Positions 35,741-45,639 are shown, counted from the stretch's first letter. The stretch: 64,000 nt of DNA from Streptomyces niveus (GCF_002009175.1 NZ_CP018047.1:5828001-5892000), one strand, 5' to 3'. A program made the numbers and translations. Notes: generated by a model from the letters alone, not told the origin.

Positions 35741-36771
35741 ACCGCGACCTCCTTCGTCCGCGCGTCGTCGTGGGCGGCGTCGCGCACGTCGTCGGCCTGT
35801 TCGCTCGTCTTCTCGCCCGTGATCGCCAGGAACACCTCGTCCAGGCTGGGCAGATGGGTGCCGATGTGCGCGATGTCGAACCCGCGCCCGGCCAGCAGGC
35901 CGATCACGGCGGTCAGTTGCACGTCGGCGAGGATCGGCACGAACAGCATGCCGTCGTTGATCTGCGACCCAGCGATACCGTCCAGGCCGGTCTCGCTCAA
36001 CGCCCGTGCCATCTCCGGCAGTCGGCCGGGGTCGGTCGGGCGGATCTCCAGGGTCCGGCCACCGACCCTGGCCTTCAGCTCGTCGACCTTGCCGCCCGCG
36101 ACGACCCGGCCGCGGTCGATGACCGTCAGCTCGCTCGCGAGCTGCTCGGCCTCTTCCATGTACTGCGTGGTGAGCAGGACGGTCACTCCCTCGGAGACCA
36201 TCCGCTGGACCTCCGCCCACACCTCGTTCCGGGTGCGGGGGTCAAGGCCCGTCGTCGGCTCGTCCAGATAGAGCACCGCGGGCTGCCCGATCATCGAGGC
36301 CGCGAGGTCCAGCCGCCTGCGCATACCGCCGGAGTACTGGAGCACCGGCTTTCGTGCCGCCTCGGTGAGCGAGAACCGCTCCAGCAGCTCGTCCGCCCGC
36401 GTGCGGGCCGTCGTACGGGACAGATCGAGCAGCCGCCCGATCATGTACAGGTTCTCCCGGCCGGAGAGCTTCTCGTCCACCGAGGCGTACTGCCCGGTGA
36501 GACCGATGGTGCGGCGGAGCTGCCGGGGCTGCCTCACCACGTCGTAACCGGCCACGACGGCCGTACCGGCGTCGGGCAGGACCAGGGTGGACAGGCAGCG
36601 TACGAGGGTGGTCTTGCCGGCGCCGTTGGGCCCGAGGACTCCGAGGACCGTGCCTTCGCGCACGTCCAGGTCCACGCCGTCCAGCGCCTTGGTCGCACCG
36701 TAGTGCTTGACCAGGCCCCGCACCGTGACGGCCGAGTTGCCGTCGGCAGGGATTGTGTCGATTCGCGTCAT
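35737..36771 (-). CDS. ABC exporter ATPase (DrrA-like)
   Basis: A 344-residue ATPase. Walker A GPNGAGKTT, the Q-loop in TIGLTGQYASVDEKLSGRENL, signature YSGGMRRRLDLA, Walker B AVLYLDEPTTGLDP and the H-loop region TTQYMEEAE are all visible. A C-terminal DrrA-specific extension (about 250-344) includes SLDEVFLAITG. This subunit energises the coupled permease. ATG 36771 is used; upstream the DNA is rich in CCGACAGCC repeats. It shares its upstream gap with the end of panB, so the promoter must lie in 36772-36926. Confidence 0.9.
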   Translation of the reverse strand: MTRIDTIPADGNSAVTVRGLVKHYGATKALDGVDLDVREGTVLGVLGPNGAGKTTLVRCLSTLVLPDAGTAVVAGYDVVRQPRQLRRTIGLTGQYASVDEKLSGRENLYMIGRLLDLSRTTARTRADELLERFSLTEAARKPVLQYSGGMRRRLDLAASMIGQPAVLYLDEPTTGLDPRTRNEVWAEVQRMVSEGVTVLLTTQYMEEAEQLASELTVIDRGRVVAGGKVDELKARVGGRTLEIRPTDPGRLPEMARALSETGLDGIAGSQINDGMLFVPILADVQLTAVIGLLAGRGFDIAHIGTHLPSLDEVFLAITGEKTSEQADDVRDAAHDDARTKEVAV

Positions 36772-36860
36772 GCCGTTGATCGTGGCAGCCGCCACTGACA
36801 GGCGACCGACATCCGGCCGACAGCCCGCCGACAGCCGTCTGTCCGATGCGGTGGAACGCC

Positions 36861-36895
36861 GACAGCCCGCCGATGGGGGATGTCGGCGGGCTGTC
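36861..36895. terminator. Stem-loop between panB and the ABC exporter genes
   Basis: Perfect 13-base arms at 36861-36873 and 36883-36895 surround a 9-base loop. It is just downstream of panB on the minus strand, so it probably ends the panB transcript before the exporter promoter. Related CCGACAGCCCGCCGA pieces occur 40 bases to the left. Confidence 0.75.
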
Positions 36896-36926
36896 TTCTC
36901 TTGCGGCAGTGGCTGGTGTGGTGGTG

Positions 36927-37787
36927 CTAGTGGAAGGTGTGCTCTTCCTGCGGGAACGTTCCTCCGACGACCTCGTCCGCGAACGCCTTCGCGGCGTCGC
37001 CGAGCGTCTGCCGGAGGTTCGTGTACTGCTTGGTGAAGCGCGGCACCTTGCCACCCGTGAGACCCACCATGTCCGTGTACACGAGCACCTGCGCGTCCGT
37101 GTCGGGACCGGCGCCGATGCCGATGGTCGGGATCTCCAGCGACCGGGTGACCTCGGCGGCAACCTCGGCGGGCACCAGCTCCAGCACCACCGCGAACGCG
37201 CCGGCCGCCTGCGCCGCCTTGGCGTCGTGCAGCAGCCGGTGCGCGGCCTCGTCGCCCCGGCCCTGCACCCGGTAGCCCAGGGTGTTCACGGACTGGGGCG
37301 TCAGACCGAGGTGCGACATCACCGGGATGCCGGCCTGGACGAGCAGCTCCGTCTGCGGCAGCGAGCGCTCCCCGCCCTCCAGCTTGACCGCGCCCACCCC
37401 GGCGTCCTTGACCAGGCGCGTGGCGCTGCGCAGGGCCTGTACGGGGCCTTCCTGGTACGAGCCGAAGGGGAGGTCGCCGACGACGAGGGCGCGCCTGGTG
37501 CCCCGTACGACGGCCGCGGAGAGCATCGTCATCTCGTCGAGGGTGACGGGTACGGTCGTCTCGTAGCCGAGATGGACGTTGCCCATCGAGTCGCCGACGA
37601 GCATGACCGGGATACCGGCCTCGTCGAAGACGGACGCGGTCATCGCGTCGTACGCGGTGAGCATGGGCCACTTCTCGCCGCGTCGCTTGGCGGCGGCGAT
37701 GTCGTGGACGGTGACGCGGCGGGTCCCCGTGCCGCCGTACAGCGACTTGGGATCACGTGAGGGGTTCTGCGCAGCCTCGAACGTCAT
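36927..37787 (-). CDS. panB: 3-methyl-2-oxobutanoate hydroxymethyltransferase
   Basis: A 286-residue enzyme for the first committed step of pantothenate synthesis: it adds a hydroxymethyl group from methylene-tetrahydrofolate to ketoisovalerate. Metal and substrate motifs are present: TAYDAMTASVFDEAG, LVGDSMGNVHLGYETT, AVKLEGG, GIPVMSHLGLTPQS and IPTIGIGAGPDTDAQVLVYTDMVG. The length and start (ATG 37787) are typical. It stands alone, ending at the hairpin at 36861. Confidence 0.95.
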   Translation of the reverse strand: MTFEAAQNPSRDPKSLYGGTGTRRVTVHDIAAAKRRGEKWPMLTAYDAMTASVFDEAGIPVMLVGDSMGNVHLGYETTVPVTLDEMTMLSAAVVRGTRRALVVGDLPFGSYQEGPVQALRSATRLVKDAGVGAVKLEGGERSLPQTELLVQAGIPVMSHLGLTPQSVNTLGYRVQGRGDEAAHRLLHDAKAAQAAGAFAVVLELVPAEVAAEVTRSLEIPTIGIGAGPDTDAQVLVYTDMVGLTGGKVPRFTKQYTNLRQTLGDAAKAFADEVVGGTFPQEEHTFH

Positions 37788-37915
37788 GGCTTACGGCTCC
37801 TTCGTCATCTCGAGGCACCCTGACGGTGTCCCCGGACCGTGTCCATGGTGGCATCCGGGCACCACCGACGGGAAGTGGGGCTACTCCGTTGTCGCCGGCC
37901 CCCGGGTAAAGAATT

Positions 37916-37939
37916 TATAATACGAGACGGTCTCGTATT
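37916..37939 (+). promoter_or_regulatory. -10 box overlapped by a TetR-type operator
   Basis: TATAAT at 37916-37921 overlaps a 21-base inverted repeat (AATACGAGAC, one G, GTCTCGTATT; 37919-37939). A repressor here would block RNA polymerase. The -35 is weak: TTGTCG at 37889-37894 is too far (21 bases). The EmrB-type exporter starts at 37963 and a TetR gene follows it. Confidence 0.72.
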
Positions 37940-37962
37940 GAAACGGGCTTACGCTCGTCGTC

Positions 37963-39624
37963 ATGCCCTCACCCTCACCCTCGTCCGCACCGCCGCCACC
38001 GTCCTCGACACCGCCCGGCGTCCGCGCCACGGAACGCAGGGTCCCCGAGGCCGTCCACCGGCGCCGCTGGGCCATCCTCGGCGTCCTCATGTTCAGCCTG
38101 CTCATCGTGGTGCTCGACAACTCGATCCTGAACGTCGCGGTCAAGACCATCGCGAGCCCCGAGCCCGTCGGGATCGGCGCCACCCAGAGCGAGCTGGAGT
38201 GGGCCATAAACTCCTACACCCTCGTCTTCGCGGGGCTGCTCTTCACCTCGGGCCTGCTCGGCGACCGCGTCGGCCGCAAGAAGGTGCTGCTCTTCGGCAT
38301 CGTCGTCTTCGGTATCGGCTCCGCGCTCGCCGCGATGTCCGGATCGCCCGGTGAACTCATCACCTACCGCGCCGTGATGGGCTTCGGCGCCGCCTTCGTG
38401 ATGCCGGCCACCCTCGCCGTCCTGATGAACGTCTTCGAGCGCGAGGAGCAGCCCAAGGCCATCGGCATCTGGGCGGGCAGCGTCGGACTCGCCATCGCCA
38501 TAGGGCCGATCACCGGCGGCGTACTGCTCGAACACTTCTGGTGGGGCTCGATCTTCCTGGTCAACGTCCCGGTGGTGATCGTCGCGCTGATCGCGATGGT
38601 GCTGCTGGTGCCGGACTCCAGAGACCCCAACCCGGGCCGGGTCGACCCGGTCGGCGTACTGCTCTCGATCGTCGGCCTCGTCCTGCTCGTGTACGGGATC
38701 ATCCGCGCGGGCGAACTCGCCGACTTCACCGACACCACGGTGCTGGCCTCGATCATCGGCGGGCTGGCCGTCCTGGCCGCGTTCGTCGTCCACGAGAAGC
38801 GCAGCGACCACCCGTCGATGGACATGTCCTACTTCAAGAAGCCGGCATTCTCCGCCGCCGTCGCCGCGATCGCGCTGGTCTTCTTCGCGCTGATGGGTGT
38901 CACCTTCTTCTCGGCCTTCTACCTGCAGAGCGTGCGCGGCTACAGCGCGCTCGACTCGGGCCTGCTGATCGTGCCGCTCGCCGTGGCGCAGATGGTCTTC
39001 GCGCCGCGTGCCCGGCTGGTCGTCGACCGGTTCGGCGCCCGCGCGGTCTGCACGGGCGGCATGCTGCTCGTCGCGGCCGGTCTCGCCGCGTTCGCCCTCT
39101 TCGACGCCACCACACCCGTCTGGGTGCTGTGCCTGGTCTTCTTCGTCCAGGGCACCGGAATGGCCCACATCATGCCGCCGGTCACGGTCGCCGTCATGCA
39201 GGCCCTGCCGCGCGAGAAGGCCGGCTCGGGGTCGGCCGTCAACAACACCTTCCGGCAGGTCGGCGGCGCGCTCGGCATCGCCGTACTCGGCTCGCTGCTC
39301 TCCACCACCTACCGCGGCGAGATCGAGGGGCACCTCGGCGCCGTCCCGGCCGCGGCGCGTGACACGGCGGGGGAGTCGATCGAGGCGACGATGGCCGTCG
39401 CGGAGAAACTCGGCCCCGCCGGCGCCCCGTTGGTCTCCTCGGCGAACGACGCCTTCCTGACCGCCATGCACGTCACGGCCCTCGGCTCGGCCGCGGTCGC
39501 GCTGATCGGCACCGTCGTGGTCGCGCTCTTCATGCCGGGCCGTACGGCGGCACCGGAGCGCCCCGCACCGAAGGAGCGGCCGGAGCGCCCGGCCGAGGCG
39601 GCGGCGCCCGCCGTCCACGAGTAG
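37963..39624 (+). CDS. EmrB/QacA-type (DHA2) MFS exporter
   Basis: A 553-residue, 14-helix proton-driven exporter. After a Pro/Ser-rich leader, the helices carry [36 protein letters not shown] (motif A), [26 protein letters not shown] (motif C region) and [20 protein letters not shown]. The substrate is unknown; this group handles antibiotics, dyes and secondary metabolites. Expression is probably repressed through the operator at 37919-37939. The TetR gene 208 bases downstream in the same orientation is the best candidate repressor. Confidence 0.92.
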   Translation: MPSPSPSSAPPPPSSTPPGVRATERRVPEAVHRRRWAILGVLMFSLLIVVLDNSILNVAVKTIASPEPVGIGATQSELEWAINSYTLVFAGLLFTSGLLGDRVGRKKVLLFGIVVFGIGSALAAMSGSPGELITYRAVMGFGAAFVMPATLAVLMNVFEREEQPKAIGIWAGSVGLAIAIGPITGGVLLEHFWWGSIFLVNVPVVIVALIAMVLLVPDSRDPNPGRVDPVGVLLSIVGLVLLVYGIIRAGELADFTDTTVLASIIGGLAVLAAFVVHEKRSDHPSMDMSYFKKPAFSAAVAAIALVFFALMGVTFFSAFYLQSVRGYSALDSGLLIVPLAVAQMVFAPRARLVVDRFGARAVCTGGMLLVAAGLAAFALFDATTPVWVLCLVFFVQGTGMAHIMPPVTVAVMQALPREKAGSGSAVNNTFRQVGGALGIAVLGSLLSTTYRGEIEGHLGAVPAAARDTAGESIEATMAVAEKLGPAGAPLVSSANDAFLTAMHVTALGSAAVALIGTVVVALFMPGRTAAPERPAPKERPERPAEAAAPAVHE

Positions 39625-39832
39625 AGGGTGTGAGCAGGGAGCGTCGGGCAGGGGGTGTCAGGGCCTCTCGGTGGCCGAAGTCGAGCGCGGCTCGAGCGCC
39701 GTGCGGGACGGTTGGTGCACCCGGTCGTGGCACGGGGCGGTGCCGGGCGTTCGACCGGACGCGCCGGCGTCGGCGAGAATCGGCGGATCGTGCGAGGCGT
39801 GCGGGTGATGGGGCAGGGCGAAAGGCGGGCCG

Positions 39833-40516
39833 TTGCGAGCGCAGGAGCGGGACCAGGGGCAGGAGCCCCGGCGAGGCCGGCCGCGCAGTGAGGCGGCCGA
39901 ACGCGCCATCCTCCAGGCCGTGGTGAAGCTTCTTGAGGAGGGTGAGCCGCTGGCCGGGCTCTCCATCGAGCGCATCGCGCGTACGGCGGGCGTCGGCAAG
40001 GCCACCATCTACCGGCGCTGGAGCGACAAGGAAGAACTCTTCGTCGACGTCCTGCGTGACATCGAGCCGCCCGAGCCCGCCCTGTCGGGGACCTCCGGCC
40101 TCGCCGACATCCTCGTCGGCCTGGAATCCCTGCGCAGGCGCGGTCTCGCCCAGCGCAGCTCCGCCCTTCTGTACAACGTCTTCGCGCAGATGAAGAGTCA
40201 TCCGAAGCTGTGGGACGCGTATCACAACACCGTGATCGCGCCGCGGCGCGCCGCCATGACGGCGGCTGTGCGGCGCGCCGTCGCCGCGGGTGAACTCCGC
40301 GACGACATCGACGTGGAGCTGATCGACGAACTCATCGTCGGCCCCATGCTGGTGCGCACCATCCACCGCAAGGACGCGCCGCTGGACGACGACCTCGCCG
40401 AGCGCATCCTCCGGGCGCTCCTCGAAGGTCTGCGCCCCAGGGACGGGGCCGGGGACAAGGCCGTGAGCGGGGCCGGGAACGGCGCCGGTGACCCGGCCGC
40501 TGACACGGACAGTTGA
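39833..40516 (+). CDS. TetR-family regulator of the EmrB-type exporter
   Basis: A 227-residue TetR protein. The N-terminal DNA-binding domain (about 20-65) contains LSIERIARTAGVGKATIYRRW, very like the other TetR at 14325. The C-terminal domain (DELIVGPMLVRTIHRKDAPLD) is of the TetR_C_11 group. An in-frame stop at 39806 means the start must be TTG 39833 or further in. AAAGGCGGG precedes it. Function inferred from position: repression of the upstream exporter via the 37919-37939 palindrome. Confidence 0.85.
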   Translation: MRAQERDQGQEPRRGRPRSEAAERAILQAVVKLLEEGEPLAGLSIERIARTAGVGKATIYRRWSDKEELFVDVLRDIEPPEPALSGTSGLADILVGLESLRRRGLAQRSSALLYNVFAQMKSHPKLWDAYHNTVIAPRRAAMTAAVRRAVAAGELRDDIDVELIDELIVGPMLVRTIHRKDAPLDDDLAERILRALLEGLRPRDGAGDKAVSGAGNGAGDPAADTDS

Positions 40517-40705
40517 CCGCCCGCCGCGCGACGCCGCCCGTCGTGCGTCATGTCACAGCGGCCCGGTAACCGCCCGTGTCCGGAACCCGCCGCCCCATGA
40601 CGCTCGTCCTTGTGCCCGTACGGCCGTCGGGGACGGCGGGGAAAGCGCGCGTCATCGCCTAGGGTCGGTGGCGGGCGTGAACGGCAAGGCAGTGAGGGCA
40701 GCGGA

Positions 40706-41737
40706 ATGACGCAGGAGTACACGGCTGAGTCCCGGGTGGACGGCGCCGACGACAACGACCCTCCCAAGAGCCGGATCCGGACCCTCGCCGACCGCTGGCG
40801 CGGCGACCGGGGCATCTGGCGGCGGGGCGTCGTGGTCGCGGTGCTCGCGGTCCTGACGGCGCTGCTGATGATCCTGCACGCCCAGGTCCCCAACCGCATC
40901 GGCAACTTGGGCAGTCTCATGGAGACCTTCCTGCCGTGGCTGGGGGTTCTCGTACCCGTGCTTCTCGTGGCCGCGCTGGTACGGCGCTCCGCCACCGCGC
41001 TGATCGCGCTGCTGCTGCCGACCGTCGTCTGGGCCAACCTCTTCGGCGGACTGCTCATCGGTAAGTCGGGCGTCGGCGGCGATCTGACGGTCGCCACGCA
41101 CAACGTCAACGCCGAGAACCCCGACCCCGAGGGAACCGCGCGCAAGATCGTGGAGTCCGGCGCGGACGTCGTCGCGCTGGAGGAGCTGAAGGCGTCGGCG
41201 GTTCCCACGTACGAGAAGGCACTGGGCGGGACGTACAAGTACCGCTCCGTGCAGGGCACGGTGGGGCTCTGGAGCAAGTACCCGCTCAGCGGCAGCCGCC
41301 CCGTCGACATCCGGATGGGCTGGACGCGCGCGATGCGGTCCACGGTGATGACACCCCAGGGCTCGATCGCGGTCTACGTGGCGCACCTGCCGTCCGTACG
41401 GGTCAAACTGCACGCCGGCTTCACCGCCAACCAGCGGGACGACAGCGCCGACGCCCTCGGTGAGGCGATCGCCGACGAGCGGCTGGACCGGATCGTGCTG
41501 CTCGGTGACCTCAACGGCACGATGAACGACCGCTCCCTGAACGCCGTGACGTCGCAGATGCGTTCCACCCAGGGCGCCGCCGGTGACGGCTACGGCTTCA
41601 GCTGGCCCGCCGCGTTCCCGATGGCACGGATCGACCAGATCATGGTCAAGGGCGTCGAGCCGAAGTCGTCGTGGACGCTGCCCCGCACGGGCAGCGACCA
41701 TCTGCCGATCGCCGCCCGCATCGAACTCTCGGAGTAG
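40706..41737 (+). CDS. Membrane-anchored endonuclease/exonuclease/phosphatase (EEP) protein
   Basis: A 343-residue protein with a cytoplasmic leader, about three membrane helices (GVVVAVLAVLTALLMIL, FLPWLGVLVPVLLVAALV, ALIALLLPTVVWANLFGG) and an extracytoplasmic EEP domain. Catalytic motifs are THNVN, VVALEELK, VAHLPS, LLGDLNGT and SDHLPIAARI. Such proteins cleave phosphodiesters in lipids or nucleic acids; the substrate here is unknown. ATG 40706 follows GAGGGCAGCGG. It is convergent with nadE, separated by a strong hairpin. Confidence 0.88.
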   Translation: MTQEYTAESRVDGADDNDPPKSRIRTLADRWRGDRGIWRRGVVVAVLAVLTALLMILHAQVPNRIGNLGSLMETFLPWLGVLVPVLLVAALVRRSATALIALLLPTVVWANLFGGLLIGKSGVGGDLTVATHNVNAENPDPEGTARKIVESGADVVALEELKASAVPTYEKALGGTYKYRSVQGTVGLWSKYPLSGSRPVDIRMGWTRAMRSTVMTPQGSIAVYVAHLPSVRVKLHAGFTANQRDDSADALGEAIADERLDRIVLLGDLNGTMNDRSLNAVTSQMRSTQGAAGDGYGFSWPAAFPMARIDQIMVKGVEPKSSWTLPRTGSDHLPIAARIELSE

Positions 41738-41770
41738 GCCCCCCTGTTCGGAGAAGGGGGAGGGGGGGCC
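41737..41770. terminator. Bidirectional terminator hairpin
   Basis: GGCCCCCC (41737-41744) and GGGGGGCC (41763-41770) pair around an 18-base loop, with a smaller CCCCC/GGGGG option inside. It lies directly between the convergent EEP and nadE genes. Confidence 0.75.
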
Positions 41771-41775
41771 GGGGC

Positions 41776-43536
41776 TCAGACGGTCGGCGATTCCCGCCAG
41801 CGGTTGGTGATCGGCAGCCGCCGGTCCTTGCCGAAGCCCTTCGCGGAGATCTTGGTGCCCGGCGGATACTGCCGCCGCTTGTACTCCGCCGTGTCCACCA
41901 TCCGCAGCGTCTTCGCCACCACCGCCGGATCGAAGCCCGCCGCGACGATCGCGTCCTTGCCCTGGTCGCGGTCGACGTACATCGCCAGTATCCGGTCCAG
42001 CACGTCGTAGTCCGGCAGCGAGTCCGTGTCGACCTGGCCGGGGCGCAGTTCGGCGCTCGGCGGCTTGGAGATCGAGTTCTCGGGGATCGGCGGGGTCTGG
42101 CCGCGTTCCCCGGCGGCGCGGTTGCGCCAGCGGGCGAGCCGGAAGACAGTCGTCTTGTAGACGTCCTTGATCGGGCCGTACGCGCCGACGGAGTCGCCGT
42201 ACAGCGTCGAATACCCCACCGCCAGCTCGGACTTGTTGCCCGGTGCGAGCACGATCTGGCCCTCCTGGTTGGAGAGCGCCATCAGCATCGTGCCGCGCAG
42301 CCGCGACTGGAGGTTCTCCTCCGCGAGCCCGGTCAGGGCGAGCGAGTCCATATACGCGTCGAACATCGGCTCGATGGGGACGGTGCGGAAGTTCAGCCCC
42401 GTACGGCGGGCGAGTTCGGCCGCGTCGCCCCGTGAGTGGTCCGAGGAGTACTTGGACGGCATCGAGACGCCGTAGACGTTCCCGGCGCCGAGCGCGTCGC
42501 AGGCGATCGCGGCGACGAGCGCGGAGTCGATGCCGCCGGAGAGGCCGATCAGGACGGACCTGAAGCCGTTCTTGGCGGCGTACGCGCGCAGGCCCACCAC
42601 CAGGGCGGAGTAGACCTCCTCGTCGTCGTCCAGCCGGTCGGCGTAGCCGCCGCCCAGCTCCGCCTCGTAGGCGGGGACGGGCTCCTCGGACAGGACGACG
42701 TGGTCGACGCGCAGACCGTCGTCCACGGTGCCGCCCGGCGGTTCGGCGGCAGCGGCGGGCAGTTCGAGGTCCAGCACCACACAGCCCTCGGCGAACTGCG
42801 GTGCGCGCGCGATCACTTCGCCGTCCCTGTCGACGACGATCGAGTCGCCGTCGAAGACCAGCTCGTCCTGGCCGCCGATCATCGCCAGATAGGCGGTGAC
42901 GCAGCCGGCCTCCTGGGCGCGCTTGCGTACGAGTTCCAGGCGGGTGTCGTCCTTGGCCTGCTCGTACGGCGAGGCGTTGATCGAGAGCAGCAGCCCGGCG
43001 CCCACGGAACGGGTGGCCGGGACCCGGCCGCCGTCCTGCCACAGGTCCTCGCAGATCGCGAGCGCGACATCGACGCCGCGCACCCGGACGACGGGCATCG
43101 TGTCGCCCGGCACGAAGTAGCGGAACTCGTCGAAGACGCCGTAGTTGGGCAGATGGTGCTTGGCGAACGTCAGCGCCACCCCGCCCCGGTGCAGCACCGC
43201 GGCGGCGTTCTGTGGCGATCCGGCCGGCCGGCCGATCCGCTGCCGGTCCCGCTCGGACCGGTCCAGATAGCCCACGACGACGGGCAGCTCCCCGAAGCCC
43301 TCGTCGGCGAGCCGCCCGGCGAGCGCGCGCAGGGCGTCGCGGGACGCCTCGACGAAGGACGACCGCAGGGCCAGGTCCTCGACGGGGTAGCCGGTCAGCA
43401 CCATCTCCGGGAACGCGACGAGATGCGCGCCCTGTTCGGCGGAGTGCCGGGTCCAGTGCACGATCGCCTCGGCGTTCGCGGCGAGATCGCCGACGGTCGA
43501 GTCGATCTGATTCAGAGCGAGACGTAGTTGAGGCAC
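41776..43536 (-). CDS. nadE: Glutamine-dependent NAD+ synthetase
   Basis: A 586-residue, two-domain enzyme for the last step of NAD synthesis. The N-terminal nitrilase-type glutaminase has the triad Glu44 (FPEMVLTGY), Lys126 (FAKHHLPNYG) and Cys162 (AICEDLW). The C-terminal synthetase has the ATP-pyrophosphatase loop SGGIDS at 333-338 and NQEGQIVLAPGNKSELAVGY. The GTG start at 43536 is 6 bases after TACACT (43543-43548 on the minus strand), so the transcript is probably leaderless. The length is normal for the 580-residue class. It is monocistronic. Confidence 0.95.
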   Translation of the reverse strand: MPQLRLALNQIDSTVGDLAANAEAIVHWTRHSAEQGAHLVAFPEMVLTGYPVEDLALRSSFVEASRDALRALAGRLADEGFGELPVVVGYLDRSERDRQRIGRPAGSPQNAAAVLHRGGVALTFAKHHLPNYGVFDEFRYFVPGDTMPVVRVRGVDVALAICEDLWQDGGRVPATRSVGAGLLLSINASPYEQAKDDTRLELVRKRAQEAGCVTAYLAMIGGQDELVFDGDSIVVDRDGEVIARAPQFAEGCVVLDLELPAAAAEPPGGTVDDGLRVDHVVLSEEPVPAYEAELGGGYADRLDDDEEVYSALVVGLRAYAAKNGFRSVLIGLSGGIDSALVAAIACDALGAGNVYGVSMPSKYSSDHSRGDAAELARRTGLNFRTVPIEPMFDAYMDSLALTGLAEENLQSRLRGTMLMALSNQEGQIVLAPGNKSELAVGYSTLYGDSVGAYGPIKDVYKTTVFRLARWRNRAAGERGQTPPIPENSISKPPSAELRPGQVDTDSLPDYDVLDRILAMYVDRDQGKDAIVAAGFDPAVVAKTLRMVDTAEYKRRQYPPGTKISAKGFGKDRRLPITNRWRESPTV

Positions 43537-43660
43537 GGGCCCAGTGTAATCGTCTCTCTGACGCGATGTGGTGGCGGGCCGTGGGGCAGCGTGTGCGGGC
43601 CGCGCCGCGGGGCGGCGGCCCGCACACCCGTACCGGGCCCACGGGCGCCCCCAGGGCCCG

Positions 43661-44080
43661 TCAGCCGGAGGCGTACACCCGTTCCATCCACGTCGCGATC
43701 TGCGCGTCGGACAGGTGCTGCGCCAGGTCGGCCTCGCTGATCATGCCGACCAGGCGTTTGTTCTCGATCACCGGCAGCCGGCGGATCTGGTGGTCCTGCA
43801 TCTCCATGAGCACGTCGTCCACGTCCGCGCCCGCGTCGATCCACCGAGGCGTGCCGTGGGCCATCTCGGCCGCGGTGACCTTCGCCGGGTCGTGGCCCTG
43901 GGCCACACAGCCGACGACGATGTCGCGGTCGGTCAGGATGCCGGTCAGCCGTTCCGCGGTGTCGGCGATGGGGAGGGCGCCCACGTCCAGGTCACGCATG
44001 AGCTGCGCGGCCCGGTCCAGGGTCTCGTGCGAGGGGATCCAGTCGGCGCCGGGATGCATGATGTCCTTGGCGGTGGTCAT
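43661..44080 (-). CDS. Tandem CBS-domain protein
   Basis: A 139-residue protein made of two CBS motifs (about 7-60 and 72-128; GALPIADTAERLTGILTDRDIVV and RRLPVIENKRLVGMISEADLAQHL). Pairs of CBS domains sense adenine nucleotides and related ligands. No catalytic domain is attached, so it likely regulates another protein. GGAGG about 10 bases before ATG 44080 fixes the start. Stand-alone CBS proteins of this type are frequent in Streptomyces stress and dormancy gene sets. Confidence 0.87.
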   Translation of the reverse strand: MTTAKDIMHPGADWIPSHETLDRAAQLMRDLDVGALPIADTAERLTGILTDRDIVVGCVAQGHDPAKVTAAEMAHGTPRWIDAGADVDDVLMEMQDHQIRRLPVIENKRLVGMISEADLAQHLSDAQIATWMERVYASG

Positions 44081-44317
44081 GGGGTTCCTGCCTCCTTCAA
44101 TGCCGTCAGCCCCGAGCGCCCCCATCGTCATGGGGCCGTCCGGCGTACGCGACCGCTGTCACCCGTACGGGTGAAATGAGTGGTACGGGTGCATGAAACG
44201 CGGATGCGTGTGTGGCGCCGCCGACCGCCCTGATCGGGCACGGAACCGAAAGCGCCGGACAGGTCGCGTACGCGATCCGCCCGGCGCTCTCGGGGACGGG
44301 CACGGCCCGCCCGGTGG

Positions 44318-44995
44318 TCAGGCGCGCGGCTTCGCGCCCCGTGCCTTCAGGAGGTCGGCCATCAGATCCAGTTCGGACTGCTGCGCCGTCACCATGCCCT
44401 CGGCCAGGGCCCGTTCGGTGTCGACCTCGCACAACTCGGCGCAGCCCTCGGCCATCGTGACGCCGCCCTTGTGGTGGTCGGTCATCAGCTGGAGGTAGAG
44501 GATCTCCGCCTTCTCGCCCTTGGCGGCACGCAGGGTCTCCAGCTCCGTCTTCGTCGCCATGCCCGGCATCAGCGAGCCGTCACGGACCTCGTGGGCGCCG
44601 TGATCCATGCCCTCCATGCCGTCCATGCCCGCGTGTGCGCCGTCCTCCGCCATCCAGGCCATCGGCTCCCGGTCGGTGGAGATCTTCGGCAGCTTCCACA
44701 TGTCCAGCCAGCCCAGCAGCATGCCGCGCTGGTTCGCCTGGGTGTTGGCGATGTCGTACGCGAGGCGGCGCACCTCCTCGTCGTCCGTGCTGTCCCGCAC
44801 GAGGAACGACATCTCCACCGCCTGCTGGTGGTGGACCGCCATGTCACGCGCGAAGCCCGCCTCGGCCGAGTCCGCCGTGGGCGTGGCGCTCGCACGGGGC
44901 GAGTCCTCGCGCCCCGCGGAGGCGACCGTGGCCGCCCCCGCGAACAGCAGGGCGAGTACGACCGCCGTGATCGCCGCCCAGTTCGTGCGGGTCAC
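44318..44995 (-). CDS. DUF305 exported protein
   Basis: A 225-residue protein with an N-terminal signal/anchor segment (WAAITAVVLALLFAGAATVASA) and a DUF305 four-helix domain carrying two His-pair motifs (DMAVHHQQAVEMSFL and LMTDHHKGGVTMAEGC) and a Met/His-rich stretch (AHAGMDGMEGMDHGAH). These suggest copper or other metal binding at the cell surface. The GTG at 44995 overlaps the stop of the upstream DUF3105 gene (GTGA), so the two are translationally coupled. The longer frame to 45019 is less likely. Confidence 0.88.
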   Translation of the reverse strand: MTRTNWAAITAVVLALLFAGAATVASAGREDSPRASATPTADSAEAGFARDMAVHHQQAVEMSFLVRDSTDDEEVRRLAYDIANTQANQRGMLLGWLDMWKLPKISTDREPMAWMAEDGAHAGMDGMEGMDHGAHEVRDGSLMPGMATKTELETLRAAKGEKAEILYLQLMTDHHKGGVTMAEGCAELCEVDTERALAEGMVTAQQSELDLMADLLKARGAKPRA

Positions 44996-45639
44996 TGGTC
45001 GCCCATTCCGCCGGTGCACGCCGCACCCGGCTCAGGCGTCTGCGGGCCCTGCACGTACTTGGCGAAGAACTGGTTGACGCGCGGGTCCTTCGCGCTGTCG
45101 ACGGTGACCTGCTTGCCCCACGCGGTCAGCATGATCGCCCCGGCCTGCTCCTTCACGGGGCTCATCAGCGTGTACTGCGTCTTGCCCACGAGCTCGCCGA
45201 GCGCCTTCACATCGCCCTCGGGCGCCTTGTCGTTGTACGTCACCCAGACCGCGCCGTGCTCCAGCGAGTGCACCGCGTTCACGTCGGGGACCGCGTCCTT
45301 GTAGACGTCGCCGGCGCAGTTCATCCAGGCCTGGTTGTGGTTGCCGCCGACCGGCGGCGTCTGCGGGTACTCGACGGCCTCGGCGACGTGGTCGCGGCCC
45401 AGCTCCTTCGCGTCCCAGGACTTCTCGCCCTTCACAGGCTCGGCGGCGGCCTGCTCTTCCTTCTTCTGGTCCTCGGACTCTTTGTTCAGCACGAACGCGC
45501 CGAAGGCGACGAGCGCCACCACCACGACCGTGCTCGCCGTGATCGTGATGATGCGGTTGCGCCGCTCACGCGCGCGCTCGGCCTTGCGCATCTGCTCTAT
45601 TCGGGCCTTGCGCTCGGTGCTCTGGGTCTTGGAAGCCAT
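44992..45639 (-). CDS. DUF3105 membrane-anchored protein
   Basis: A 215-residue protein with a charged cytoplasmic helix (KARIEQMRKAERARERRNR), one membrane helix (29-51) and an extracytoplasmic DUF3105 domain with YPQTPPVGGNHNQAWMNCAG, HSLEHGAVWVTY and a second Cys near the C-terminus. The two Cys may form a disulfide. Function unknown; it is regularly found beside DUF305. GAAGGA before ATG 45639 supports the start. It is the first gene of the coupled pair. Confidence 0.88.
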   Translation of the reverse strand: MASKTQSTERKARIEQMRKAERARERRNRIITITASTVVVVALVAFGAFVLNKESEDQKKEEQAAAEPVKGEKSWDAKELGRDHVAEAVEYPQTPPVGGNHNQAWMNCAGDVYKDAVPDVNAVHSLEHGAVWVTYNDKAPEGDVKALGELVGKTQYTLMSPVKEQAGAIMLTAWGKQVTVDSAKDPRVNQFFAKYVQGPQTPEPGAACTGGMGDQ

